Below are positions 32,804 to 44,128 of a DNA stretch of 64,000 bases, piece after piece. Location: assembly GCA_950295325.1 (NCBI GenBank), contig OX485805.1:30245501-30309500 (forward strand). The letters are read 5' to 3'. The position numbers and the translations under genes are program-made. This DNA comes from Polytrichum commune. Taxonomy: Eukaryota; Streptophyta; Polytrichopsida; Polytrichales; Polytrichaceae. Below the pieces are notes generated by a model. The model was not told the DNA's origin and ran no database searches. It worked only from the letters and a program-made list of their open reading frames with translations. Within the stretch, counting starts at the first letter, position 1, and each line of letters begins with the position of its first letter.

Positions 32804-35800
32804 ATGGATTTGGAGAGAACGACTCTTATTTCTACTGATGATGATTTCACAATGCATTCAACTCAAGATCGTCCATCTCAACAAGTTCATCATCATCAGG
32901 ACATATTGTCAAATCTTCATAATAAGAAAAAGAGAAAATAAATGAATCCCTCAATGATTTTGAGTCGGATGAAGATAATGATGCTGACAATAAAACTTAT
33001 CAAGAGAAAGTGTGAAAGCTTACGAACAAACAAAAGGTCAATTCCACTTCCACAATTTTTTCAATCCGTGCTGGACCTAATGCTCGCTTGCGTGTACCCT
33101 TATGTCGCATGGTTCCTATGCCGATTGTGCGTTCTACTTTGAAGGGTGACATTACTAAATTCGAGGCTGATTTTTTCAATGGTTATCGTGATGGTGACCA
33201 TGTGTTTTATATATCGGCCACCGATTCTAAGAGAAACTTTCAATTCGTAGATGATGAGGTTCGCACATCTTGGAGCCCAAATTGGGCTCAAGCCAATGCC
33301 CTGTTTGAATCTCAATTGGATACAGATTTGTCAGTGACGTCATACAAGAACAAAATGTTTTTTATATGAGATGGAAGTCACAATTTTTTTGCTTGGAGAA
33401 ATTATATTGACCGCGTATATACCGAAAATTATGAACGTCATGTCTTTGTAGATTCTATCATTTTGGCGCCCGAGCCTGACGACATTCCAAGTTTGTTCAC
33501 TGCTATACATGACATCAACAAGTAATGTTCTTACCTATTTTCTTACACTTATTTCTAGTTATATTTTGTTTTCCAAATTATATCATGATGAATCTAATCA
33601 ATTTAATGTTTTTTTCAGGTCAACCGAAAATTCTCACGTATCCACCAATTTGGTGCATACTTTATATCGGATGCAAAGTATTGGCACCATGCCTTTGATT
33701 TCCTTCAGAAAGCAACTGGATCCAAAGAGTTATAAACGATGTGAGGAGAAGTCCGTCGAAACTTGGTATTCTTTTACACGACCAAATTTTTTGGATTACA
33801 TGTACAGTGTAAGTTCTTCTACCATTGTTAATATGTGCCTTATGTTTATTCATCTTCATTTTACATTATATCTATATATACTTATAAATATTGATTTTTG
33901 TTTGATTTTTCAGCAAGAACTTGCTGAGGCTAGCGATATTACTCTCAACCAGTACAATGAAACTCATCCTCTTGAACGGACATGAGACGGAGTTTCAAAA
34001 ACAATGTCCGCAGCTGTTAACAAAAAATGTGCAATGTTATCTTCTAGTTTTACGAAACAACTAGCGATTGCCGACATCAACCTTACCTCTGCTTTCCTTG
34101 AAGAAGTTAAGCGCCATTGGGGTTCATTTTCGGTGCCTGAAATGCTACAAGAGAAACTTCATCGTGTTGCTGTCAGTAATGTGGATGCAGAAGTCAAAGT
34201 TGGATGCTCAAGCTTTGGAATGACAATAGATTTGACAAAGATGCATTGCATTTCTCGAAATCGCCCCTCTCTGATTCTGCACTTGATGATTGGTTATCAA
34301 AGTCTACATATTAGGCACAGTTGGAAAAAAAGGCTATCGAAGAGCTTCAAAGTATTCTTTCATCTCCTCTTTAGTTGCCTATAGATGTGCCTACTCTCTC
34401 CGAGTATATCCAAACCTGGAAGTTTGCGGCTTTCAATTCAATATTCTATCGTGAATTCCAAACCAAAGTTAAAAAACACAACGGTTGGGATGAGCAACCT
34501 AATATTGATCTTGCTATGAAACGTGTATTATACAGGTACAACCTAATCTTATTATTTTTTTGATTTTTTTTATTCCATTTGTCAAATTGTCATGGAATAT
34601 TTGACTTACAATATTTTTGTGTGTAGGTATTTTCGATATGTTTTGATTCTACATAAATGCGTTATAGGGGAACCTCGTTTTTTCCCAAATTGGCGTGACA
34701 CTGGTGTAGGAGATTCATGCATGTTCACTACTGAGATTTGTTTGGATTGGTCGCTCCCACACTATGAGGATTGTGGTTGGTATCTTGATTGTCCTAAGGA
34801 TCATGTCCGTCAAGTGAGAAAACAATCCGTCAAATAAATGATGCTAAAAATGTGGATCCTCGTGATACTGCAATTTTGCAAGCACAAATTGTGCAGCTTA
34901 AACTTAGAGAGCCAGAACCAAAAGAGACAAAATGTCGTAAGAGGAAACATGTTCCTGAAACCAAAATACAAGGTCAATCGGAAATTTCACAACATGAAGA
35001 ATTGCTTGTTCTTTCCAATGATTTGGATAAGAATCCACTTGGAGGCGAAAATTCAAAGTTTGGGTGCGATGTATTGGAATTTCATTACTCCAGCACCTAT
35101 GACGCTATTCATCGTGCGCCAACGGATATTTTGATAAAAGAGTTATTCATACTGAAGAACTTTCTCACGCTCTCGTTTGCTCGATCTACTACTGTCAAGA
35201 ACAAGTCTGAAGGGGTGGATGTTGGTCCTCCTGAGTGGATCCAATGGCGGGAATTTATTGAAAACGTAAGTATTATTGTTTTGGTATTTTCTCTAATGTT
35301 CTTACTTTCATTTGGGTTTATTTTGTGTGTTATATTGTGATATGTTGTGGTATTTCAGTTCAATGACAATCGTGAATTTCATGTCATGGGAAGTCCGACT
35401 CCCTTTGCCGTTGACTTGGTTTTTCTCCAATTTCCCGACGGTCTTGACTTCAACCTCTCCAATAGACCTGCTGAAATTCCTCTTTGGAATAAATATGACA
35501 AAAACTGGATGGTTGCAATAATGTCCTTGTGCAAGTCCATCTTGTCTGTTGATGGCGTCCTCATAGTATTTTCTGCTATCGATATGCAAACCAAGAAGGT
35601 TTTGAATTCAACCTTACACAACCGCAACATGAAAGTTCTTAGGACTTTTATTTGCCTCAATTCGTACATGGTGTTCAAGGATCCGGAGTCTCCAACCTAC
35701 ACCGTAAGTGTAACACATCACAATTGTTTCTATTTAATTATTTTGGTGTTATTTGTATTGTATATAGTTTTAACACAATTTACATTTTTTTGTAGACTCC

Positions 35801-36615
35801 GGCATTTATGGCTCATGTCTTGGTAAGGGATTTTACTACCACAAAATCCACGAGACAACTAAACTCCATTTTTTTTGGCATTGGATTGAAAAGCAAAAAC
35901 TTGCTTTTCAATTTTGTGGATGAAAAAAACATGCTTCTTCAAAAATCAGGAAGACCTTGGAGGGGGCCATATAAAAAATCGCCGCGTTTTTTTTCAAGAT
36001 CTTATTGAATTGTTTACACCATCGAATGGACGCGTTGTTGATTCGACATGTTCCACTGGAGCTTCTATCCTAGCAACACGCGCATGTGGCAGACATCTTC
36101 TTGCATTTGAGGGTGATAATGACATGTTTGAGCACATATTGAAACCGCTTTTGGAAAATATTTTGAAAGAGGGGTCATCTAAGGAGAATATACAAGATCT
36201 CACAAAAGAAGATGATGACCTCTCGGATGAGGAGATGCTTGAATTTGAGTGTGAGTAAGTTTTAATACAATAAATTTTTATTCAATTCATTCGTTTCATT
36301 CAATTCATTGGTTCATTTTTATTTCTTCACATTATTTACATGTTTCATCGATTTAATTTCAGGAATACGATTGGAAAGAGGACATGTCTCCCGTTTTGGG
36401 CACATAGACAATTCCTATGAAGTCCAAGCCGTAGCCCGCGTCTCCCATCATATGCCGAGAATGTTGCAATTGCAATGTTGAATCTCGAAGATTCGGATCC
36501 AAATGAAGAATCTTGCTATAGTTCCAAAATCAATTCGCAATACAAAGGTGCTCGAATATATATAGATGACGAGGCAAAAGATAGTTTCATGTCTAGTGCT
36601 ACTACTGATGAATAA
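32804..36615 (+). pseudogene. MULE passenger gene with permuted methyltransferase-like domain (broken)
   Basis: Exon chain on the plus strand with good junctions at 33521|33620, 33810|33914, 34535|34627, 35265|35360, 35703|35796 and about 36255|36363. The N-terminus is acidic (LNDFESDEDNDADN). The middle shows no recognised domain. The last third reads like a beta-class amino-methyltransferase in permuted order: an AVDLVFLQFPDG stretch in the place of the catalytic DPPY motif, then CKSILSVDGVLIVFS, then LIELFTPSNGRVVDSTCSTG and GRHLLAFEGDND resembling the SAM-binding DxFxGxG motif and following GR...E.D. The catalytic motif is not canonical (no PPY), so activity is doubtful even before decay. 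In-frame stops: TGA at 33014-33016, 33367-33369 and 33983-33985; frameshifts near 32935, 34205 and 35965. Function is unknown. Confidence 0.55.
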
Positions 36616-36761
36616 ATTTTTGGACTTCATGTTGTTTATCCTTCTCAACCCTCTTATTACTAAACCCTAAAATCATCATTTTTAAGGCCACAATTCCACG
36701 GTTATAGGATATTGGTGGCCCTATTACCAAAATTTTCATCTTCCTCACTGCTCATAAGTTA

Positions 36762-36798
36762 CCGCTCATCGCTCACCGCTCATAAGATAGCACTCCCC
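36762..36798 (-). repeat. MULE right terminal inverted repeat with three heptamers
   Basis: Read inward from 36798: GGGGAGTGCTATCTTATGAG, then heptamers TGAGCGG, TGAGCGA, TGAGCGG and TAAC, matching the left end in order but with two fewer heptamers. Confidence 0.85.
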
Positions 36799-36961
36799 TG
36801 TAGGAATCCATGTAGACTTTACATCCATCTTGCATTCACATACTCCATTGGTCCCTTGAGCGTAGCGTGAAGTGAACTTGGACCAACTCCGCATTTTCCA
36901 CCAATGACAATGTTTGAAGTGTAATGGTCACGGGCTCTCAATCCCGTGTGTGAAGTGACCA
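36799..36961 (+). repeat. MITE family A, copy 1, right part (starts with the target duplication)
   Basis: Begins with the second TGTAGGAATC (36799-36808) and continues CATGTAGACTTTACATCC as in the uninterrupted copies. It ends near GTGTGTGAAGTGACC, a decayed form of the family's GTGAAGTGGCCC end. Confidence 0.85.
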
Positions 36962-37020
36962 TAAGTCCGCTCTCCAAGAGATTTTTGGGCATACTGTAAT
37001 CAGTTGATATCCTAGTGTTT

Positions 37021-37195
37021 CCAAATCCAACCGGTTACATGTTGACATCTTTCAGTTTTCTTTAATAAATTGGGGTAAATCCTCTAAACGTCTCTCAAAT
37101 GATTGGTAATCTTCCTGAAGTCTTGAACATCAACCAGTTATTTCTCAAACTCAACTGGTTCATCTCTAACTAGCAGCCGTTTCTCCCTGTTCATT
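37021..37195 (-). repeat. Dispersed repeat C, copy 1
   Basis: Shares, in reverse orientation, AACAGGGAGAA, a TTGAG(A/T)TTG stretch, AGACTTCA and a CCAACCGGTTACATG end with 43327-43545 and 43948-44128. About 180 bp, no coding capacity. Confidence 0.6.
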
Positions 37196-37585
37196 GGGTG
37201 AGTCTTTGTACTTCCATCAATAGAGGTACAAGTGAATTAATGGCTCATTTTTCATGTCCAACAACATTAATGTTAGCGAGTTGGATCACACACTAATTTA
37301 GGATCCCACCGATCTATGCCACCTTGAAACCTCATATTTCAAAGTCTTTGCAGAGGAGTTATAACATCAAGAATTTTCCCTAATTCCCACAACCATGATG
37401 GCCAATCCACCATCGCCCCCCCCCCCCTTATTGTGTGACCCATGTTATTAATAGGGACCGCCTCTGACATGAGGCAATAGCACTTGTTTCATAACCCTAC
37501 TCAGTAAACCCGTTTCAGGTTCACATATGAGCTCACAATTATTATGATCAAGGTGAAGCGTCCCTCATTCACTCCAGCTTCTAAG

Positions 37586-37822
37586 ACCACTACACCGTTC
37601 ATGCTATTCAGTGTCACTTACTATTTGAAATTACGCGAGGCTATAACTTCTTGCTACAAATTTCATTTGTTACCAACAAAAATTAAATAAGTTGTGTGAA
37701 TGATATTCAACATTGATGATTTTTACTTGGTAAAAAATCATGTTTTCGGCAAAAAGTCATAACATTACATAACTCCGAATAGCAAGTGACACTAAACATC
37801 ATAAACGGTGTAGTGTAGTGTC
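37586..37822 (+). repeat. MITE family I
   Basis: A 237-bp element with long inverted ends: CACTACACCGTTCATGCTAT at the left; the right end in reverse complement reads CACTACACCGTTTATGATG, followed by AGTGTCACTTGCTATT. The CACTA start hints at the CACTA superfamily, but no matching 3-bp duplication is clear. Confidence 0.65.
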
Positions 37823-38173
37823 ATCTCTTTCTCTCCGGAGCTAAATGGTGGGCAAATGACAAGTGCGTTCACTTCACACAAATTCGAGTGGCTCATCACA
37901 TAGATTGTTTGACCAAACTTGGAATAGGTAGTTTGATACGAAGATTTTCTTATGTGTCTCATAACAATCAACATAAGTATCAACCACACCCACCAATGCA
38001 TGTACTTCAAGGAAATTGCATTTCAACAAGCCGTAATTAAGACCATACTCCATCAAAACCACAATAAACGGACAATTTAAAATAAATATGTCAGTTAGGG
38101 TATATGTCATCTAAAATGTGTCCACTCTTACAGGGAGATAGGCCAATCACAATCCAACTGGTGAACACCCTCA

Positions 38174-38675
38174 GGGCCACTTCACACACGAGCCGAGAGC
38201 CGTGACCATGAAATTGTGAGGGCCCACAAAGAAAGTGTCCAAAGGCCGTCCCAACACACCTCCAAAATCATGCAGTGTGGTCATGACCCTCAAGTGTAGT
38301 GTGAAGTCATATGTGCTTGGGCCCTCAACCAAATACTATTTCAATGAGTTTCTATTCATGCATGTCTTTACACATGGTAAAAAATAGAATAAACCAACAA
38401 TTGTGAGTGTTCGGAGTGCCATGGTCTCCCAGTTTTGTGTTAGGCCTACCTCCAAGAGGTGGTTTTTGAAAATAGTCCAAGTGACCATGAAACATGACCC
38501 ATTTGATGCCATGTAGAAATTCATGTAGACTTTTACATCCATCTTGCATTCACATACTCTGTTGGTCCCTCAATTGTAGTGTGAAGCGAACTTGGACTGG
38601 CTCCGCCTTTCCCACCAATGAGAGTGCTTGAAGTGTAATGGTCATGGGCTCTCAATCTCATGTGTGAAGTGGCCC
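38174..38675 (+). mobile_element. PIF/Harbinger-like MITE family A, copy 2 (complete)
   Basis: 502 bp from GGGCCACTTCACACACGAG to GTGTGAAGTGGCCC, flanked by TCA at 38171-38173 and 38676-38678. Inverted ends of about 40 bp. A 3-bp duplication and GGGCC ends fit PIF/Harbinger. It is one of the uninterrupted references for the MULE insertion site. Confidence 0.85.
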
Positions 38676-38737
38676 TCAACCAACATAAACTGGAGACATT
38701 ATTTAATTCTTTGGTAACCATTTTGCCCCCTGGAATT

Positions 38738-38795
38738 AAGGTAGTTGGGTCTTAAATGGAAACTTTTAGCTATGCACCTGCTTCTTGTAGGGAAT
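38738..38795 (+). repeat. MITE family B, start-only fragment
   Basis: TTAAGGTAGTTGGGTCTTAA and a decayed continuation match the first 55 bp of family B. The rest is missing. Confidence 0.5.
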
Positions 38796-39434
38796 TGAAT
38801 TATGTAATTACAGTCTAACCCCGATATATAATACAACACCTCGATTATATGGCCCAATTCCCATTGACTAGATTTTTTAGTGTTAATTTACCCTGATATT
38901 TCGACTACAACACTCATAATACAATATTTTGTAGGCTTGATTTGTCGCATAATAGAGGTAATTAATGCGTGCATGTGGTGGGACCAACATTGGGATTTGC
39001 CTTGGGATCGAGAGTTAATGGTGAATTCATCCATGGGTTAACTTAACTTAACACAAACGAATTGTGTAAACCTTCGCTTCAAAATAAACGTTGCACTTTT
39101 GGGTCTTTGGGGTTTGGGTGGAGGTTGAAGGGTTTAGGGATTGTTGGATTTGCATACTAGAGTTATGAAGTTGTTGATTTCTCATCTTGATTCGAAATAT
39201 GTCCTCACACATGAATCTCACGTCTCTCTAGATTGGAAACTTCAATCCTCGCCGACTTATACTCCTAGATTTGCCCATGTCAAGCTTCATTTTCTTGGCT
39301 TTGGAGGTGACGATAGTCTTGAGTGGCGGATGCTTTTCATTTTGGTTACAAGTTTAACAATTTTGATGTTGATGACCACATTTGCACACAAAACAACTTG
39401 CACACAATTTGGTGAGCACTGACCTCCCACCACA

Positions 39435-40000
39435 TTGGTTATGGCACTGAACGATGTTTTCAACATGGATGAGACTAGTTTCTTTTATTATGCTCAACCA
39501 AACAAGAAACCAAGCGCAAGGAAAATTTATTGGGCGCAAAATTCAAAGGATTGTCTTACTCTTGCTTTTGTTGTAAACACAACATGCATTGATAAGTTTA
39601 AACCTGTGATTATTTACAAATCTCTACTCCCAAGATGCTTTGGAAGGTGGTGGCCAACAAATTATGTGTGACGGTTTGCAAATCAAACGGCATGCATGTT
39701 TGAGAGTCAGATGATGAGCCTCGATGCACATTTCAAATCTCAAAAACGGAAGTGACTCATTCCTTTGAGCATGTTGGTACATGTTAATCATTTGGTTTTT
39801 CAATCTTACAGTTGAGAAATATTATTATTGCTTTCGTACCACCTAATGGGTTTCCTCTCAATTTTGTTCTTTTACTACTCACTTAGACCCGAGGAAAATA
39901 GTGCCCAACGTAAGGCATTCTATTATGTGGTGTTCTCAAATGTGGAGAGAGATGAATCCCCGAATCATACGAAACATCTGGAAAATATCCAAGATCTTAC
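39435..40000 (+). pseudogene. Pogo/Tigger transposase (DDE_1) remnant
   Basis: Translation from 39435 gives DVFNMDETSFFYYAQPNKK, then KDCLTLAFVVNTT, KPVIIYKS and PRCFGRWWP. This is the order of the DDE_1 domain (NMDET with the first catalytic Asp, the K.R.T stretch, PxxI, PRCF). A TGA follows at 39669-39671. After a shift of frame NIIIAFVPPN is visible near 39815-39845, the usual LPPN motif before the last catalytic acidic residue. The transposase cuts and pastes pogo elements; this copy is dead. Confidence 0.75.
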
Positions 40001-41441
40001 CTATAGACTAGGTTGCCGATGAAGGTGATACAAAACTTCTTTACAATGTGAAATAATGCCACCAAAAGATCTTGGAAGCAATGTTCATCCTAGCAAAATT
40101 CAATGAAAGTGCTAGCACTTGGCACTATCACTGAAAGTATCAACCCCATATCATCACTTGGCACTATTCAATAACAAGCATGTGTTTCCATATAAAAAAA
40201 ATTCACTCTCCAAAAACCTTAAAGTGCTTTTAAAAAAAATCTATGGTAAATGAGCATGTATTCATGAATTTAGTGTCACTCAATTATAAATAAATAAATA
40301 AATAAAAACCTCAAGTTACTTTGGGATTTGGCTAGATAGTGCATGCTTCGGGAATTAGTATCACCCTCATTAACCCCTAATGTCCTATGCAACCATAATT
40401 TGGTTGTGAGAAATTTGCTATGACACCTTTGACACTAATTCGGATGGTTTTTTGACCGTTTCAACTAATCCTCTTATTCATGTTTAAGTCTACTATGTTA
40501 TGCCACTAGGATAATTTTAATTGAATAGAGTTACTTATTTTTTAATCAATTCGAATATGAGAGTGTGTTATCAACTAGTTTACAATGGAAGTGGTCCACA
40601 AACAAAAACTTCACATTTGTCACCTTCGTAGTTTAGGGGCAACATATCCTAAACATGTGTATTGTTGTTCCTTATGTGCATATGACTCCCGATTGATCTA
40701 AAAACTTACATGACACTCAAATGCAACATGTCCTAAACATCTACCGTTGGACATGTGTTAGTGAGTTAAATCCATGTGGAAGGTGCACGATTGTGGCACT
40801 ACTGCCTCAAATTGCAAAGCTCCCCCAAAAAACACAAAAGAATGGTTTCAAGATTTGTGGCCGGTTTGAGTAGATATATTGCCACTCTCTTGAATTAGGG
40901 TAACATTTTGTCATTTGGAGATGATTTGAGTGCAGGCTCGATAAAAAAACCAACCCTGATTTAATTCCTAAGTTGTAGTCCTCAAGGCCAATATTGACAC
41001 TCCTATTATAATCTCCTACATAATAAAACTTCAATGTTTAAAAGTTGGGTTGTGAGTAGTCACCTCTAACCCTCAAAATCTGTATGGTTGGATTTGTCAA
41101 AAAAACTTAGATCTTCAACTACGGTCGTTGAAATTGAGGTCACATTTTATGGATAGATTTGAGGAAAAATTTCAAGACTAACGTTGTTTTGCGTGGGAAG
41201 TTAAGCGCTAATTGGGGTAATTAGTGTAGTTTGTATACAACCCATCATTCATCCAAGAACCAAATGGTTGTCAAAACCCGTTGTAATATTTTCATCCGTG
41301 GAGTTATGCTATCATCCATAATTCCCTTATTTTGTTTATAAATTGATCAATTACAACTAATAACCAACTCAAATGATTGGATGACTCGCCTCTCCCATAG
41401 CTCGTCCATCCACTCTCCTCTTGTCAATTACATTGTTTTCT

Positions 41442-41633
41442 CTAATTAGTGTGGGTTACCATTCAGAGTTACATGTTGCTATTTGTTTTACCGACACTAT
41501 TGTTTTTTATTAACCAAGTTATATCATATTCTTCAGTGTGCATACTAACTACTTATGTTACTTGGGTAAAATATTACTCTCAATAAAATGTTATAGCAAT
41601 GTGTAACTCCAAATGGTAGCCCTCACTAATTAG
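41442..41633 (+). repeat. MITE family J, 192 bp
   Basis: Ends are inverted repeats of about 41 bp: CTAATTAGTGTGGGTTACCA at the left, reverse complement of right CTAATTAGTGAGGGCTACCA. It is inserted in the pogo element. No coding capacity. Confidence 0.75.
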
Positions 41634-42726
41634 ACAAGATGGTGTATTGTTCTCCCTCTTTAGTATGACACGTTTGGGAAAACAAAACAAAAAGTTGTAT
41701 TATCCAGGTATCGTCTTCTCATTAATATGACAAATGGCGTAAAGTTGTCGTATTATTGAGGAATTACGAAAACATAAGTAATATGAGCTTAAAAATATAT
41801 ACAACGAGTTTAAGCAATACAAATATTCTCAAGAACTCTTGAAATAGGAGTCCAAAGATCTATGGTGTTGCCTACCCAAAGTTAGCAACAATCATCTTAT
41901 CTAAATTCCCTACTAACTTTTGAGAACTAATAATTTCATTAACACCAAAATATAAAGAGTTCTCTAATAAGAATCTAAACAACAATGATGCATGACGTTT
42001 AACATCACTAAGCTTTACTGTAGGAGTGCAAGAGAGTGCACAAGATACTAGTGATACTACATCACCATGAGTACAAAGCACCACACTAGGCAGGAGGCCA
42101 CTCTAACCCTAACCATGTCCATTCTACACTAGTAACCCTAATTACCATTAAATTCCCAATGATAAGTGAGGCTCCCAAGTAGTTCCCAAGTGAAAATGGA
42201 TACATTATAGATGTACATAACATAGATGAAAGGATTTTTTAGCATTAACTACCTCTTTAATATGACAAAACGAAGATTCTAAATGTCGCATTCTCGAGTG
42301 CCGTGGTCGTATAGAAGAGGGCATTTTGGATTAAAAAGTTTGGTCTCGCAAAAATGGGTCATAGTAGAGAGGGTGTCATATAAACAAGGTTAGACTATAG
42401 TCCGTATTAAGGACTAGGACATGCATGCAATTCCCACACAATTCCTTTTTAATATTGTGTCTCGAATTTAATATGAAAAGTGGCACCGAAGTCACGCTCT
42501 GGCCATACCATCCTAGTATCATATTTGTGATTTTAATGCATGTGGGTAAAGTGCCCATCCCCTCCTTCGTGGCTAAAGTCCAAAGTACTTATAAAGCCCT
42601 TGTACGAATTAATCGGCCTCATGCATGGCTCATTTCACCAGGTTCTCGGCATATCACACTTGTGGAGTTGCTATTGGAAAATCAATAATAGACGTAATCA
42701 TTTGTGAGAAAACATGCATGATATAA

Positions 42727-43224
42727 GTTCCACTTCACACACTAGACTGAGAGCCCATGACCATTACACTTCAAGCACTCTCATTGGTGGAAAAGGCGGA
42801 GCCGGTCCAAGTTCGCTTCACACTACGCTTGAGGGACCAACGGAGTACGTGAATGCAAGGTGGATGTAAAGTCTGCATGGATTCCTACATGGCATCAAAT
42901 AGATCATGTTTCATGATCATTTGGACGATTTTCAAAAACCATCTCTTGGAGGTAGGCATAATACAAAACCGGGAGACCATGGCACTCTGAATGCTCACAA
43001 CCGTTGATTTAGTCTACTTTATTGTGTGCGAGAACCCGCGTGAATAGAAATTCACTGAGATAGCATTTGGTTGAGGGCCCGGTCACATATGACTTGACAC
43101 TACACTTGAGGATATGTGACCACACTACATATCTTGGAGGTGTATTGGGACAACCTTTGGACACTTTCTTTTGGGCTCTCACAAATTCATGGTCACGGCT
43201 CTTGGCTCGTGTGTGAATTGGTCC
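42727..43224 (-). mobile_element. PIF/Harbinger-like MITE family A, copy 3 (complete)
   Basis: 498 bp in reverse orientation, flanked by TAA at 42724-42726 and 43225-43227. Read on the minus strand it has GATGCCATGTAGGAATCCAT without interruption, which is the unoccupied form of the MULE target in copy 1. Confidence 0.85.
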
Positions 43225-43281
43225 TAAGTAAGACACGTGCATGACGGTATATCATGATTATGGACAACTGTGGCTTATGCC

Positions 43282-43905
43282 TAAGGTAGACGTGCCTAAT
43301 TTGGTTGCTTATCTTAATCCAACAAACAGGGAGAACATACCGCTAGTTATAGATAAACCGGTTGAGTTTGCAAAATAACAAGCAAAGATCCAAGACTTCA
43401 AGAAAATTATCGATCATTCTCGAGGAACTTATCAATAGAAAAATAGAAAAATAACTGAAATATCACAACATGTAGTTGGTCAGACTTGGAAAGAGTAGGA
43501 TTTTGCCAGATGATGTTCAAAAATCTTCCTAGACATTGTTTTAATCAAACACTTATATATCGAGTGGTGCGTGGTTAGGTGTGGATCAGAGAACAAACAC
43601 CAAAATGACATATGTCTAAAAGAGAGCGAAATACATTTCAAACTACATCCACCATTCTAACCTCACAAGTCAACATAATTGAAGGCACTTATATGACCAT
43701 TTAACAAGCACATGAGATTTCACCTTGGTTACAAGTACGATACTTCATATGAACTAAATAAAAAGAATGAGGAAAGTGGCTATGCTCTCAACATGCAAAT
43801 TTGGAAAATGAATTTGCTAACCATCTCAAGCTTGTGACGTGTTTCATATCCTAGGAGAAGTAGGCTAGTAAGAAAAAATTGACCAATTAAGACCCATCTA
43901 CCTTA
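43282..43905 (-). repeat. MITE family B, copy 4, with repeat C inserted
   Basis: Starts TAAGGTAGACGTGCCTAATT and ends CCCATCTACCTTA in reverse orientation to the other copies. It is about 240 bp longer than they are because repeat C lies inside it. Confidence 0.75.
43327..43545 (+). repeat. Dispersed repeat C, copy 2, nested
   Basis: Begins near AACAGGGAGAACATACC. Flanks read TTAATCCAAC at the left and TTAATCAAAC at the right, a likely 10-bp target duplication with one change. That size suggests a Mutator-like non-autonomous element. Confidence 0.6.
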
Positions 43906-43947
43906 GTAGATAAGTTAGCCCCACCTAAACTTACCTATTTCAATTAT

Positions 43948-44128
43948 GAACAAGGAGAATCGACTGTTAGTTACAAATGAATGAGTTAAGTTTGAGAAAT
44001 ATTCAGTTGAAGTCCAAGACTTCAAGAAAAATATCCTTCGCTTTAGAGGAATCTATGGAATATACCTTGAATCAACAAAGAAAATTTGACAAATCACAAG
44101 ATGTAACCAGTTGGCTCAAGGAGGTCAT
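43948..44128 (+). repeat. Dispersed repeat C, copy 3
   Basis: CAAGGAGAATCGACTGTTAG, GTCCAAGACTTCAAGAAAA and ACAAGATGTAACCAGTTGG occur in the same order as in copy 2. It lies just beyond family B copy 4. Confidence 0.6.

Larger units (their letters stand above)
25529..36798. mobile_element. 11,270-bp Mutator-like element with transposase and methyltransferase-like gene
   Basis: Ends: left GAGGGAAGCTATCTTATGAG; right end, reverse complement, GGGGAGTGCTATCTTATGAG. A 10-bp target duplication (TGTAGGAATC) flanks it, and the host MITE continues on both sides. Inside the TIRs are heptamer runs TGAGC(G/A)(G/A): five at the left, three at the right. Contents: a MULE transposase pseudogene on the minus strand (26414-30215), a small ORF (30738), a 64-bp palindromic minisatellite (31081-31645), two arrays of a second palindrome, and a multi-exon gene with a methyltransferase-like domain (32804-36615). 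A SINE-like insert lies near the left end. Both genes carry stops and frameshifts, so this copy is not autonomous. Divergent genes around a repeat-rich centre recall VANDAL-type MULEs. Confidence 0.9.
38811..42397 (+). mobile_element. Pogo-like Tc1/mariner element, about 3.6 kb, TA duplication
   Basis: Left end CAGTCTAACCCCGATATATA; right end in reverse complement TAGTCTAACCTTGTTTATAT. TA lies on both sides (38809-38810, 42398-42399). Subterminal stretches repeat ATATGACA and similar words near 41.7 and 42.2 kb. It contains a pogo transposase remnant near 39.4-40.0 kb and an inserted MITE at 41442-41633. Length and ends fit a once-complete element. Confidence 0.7.
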
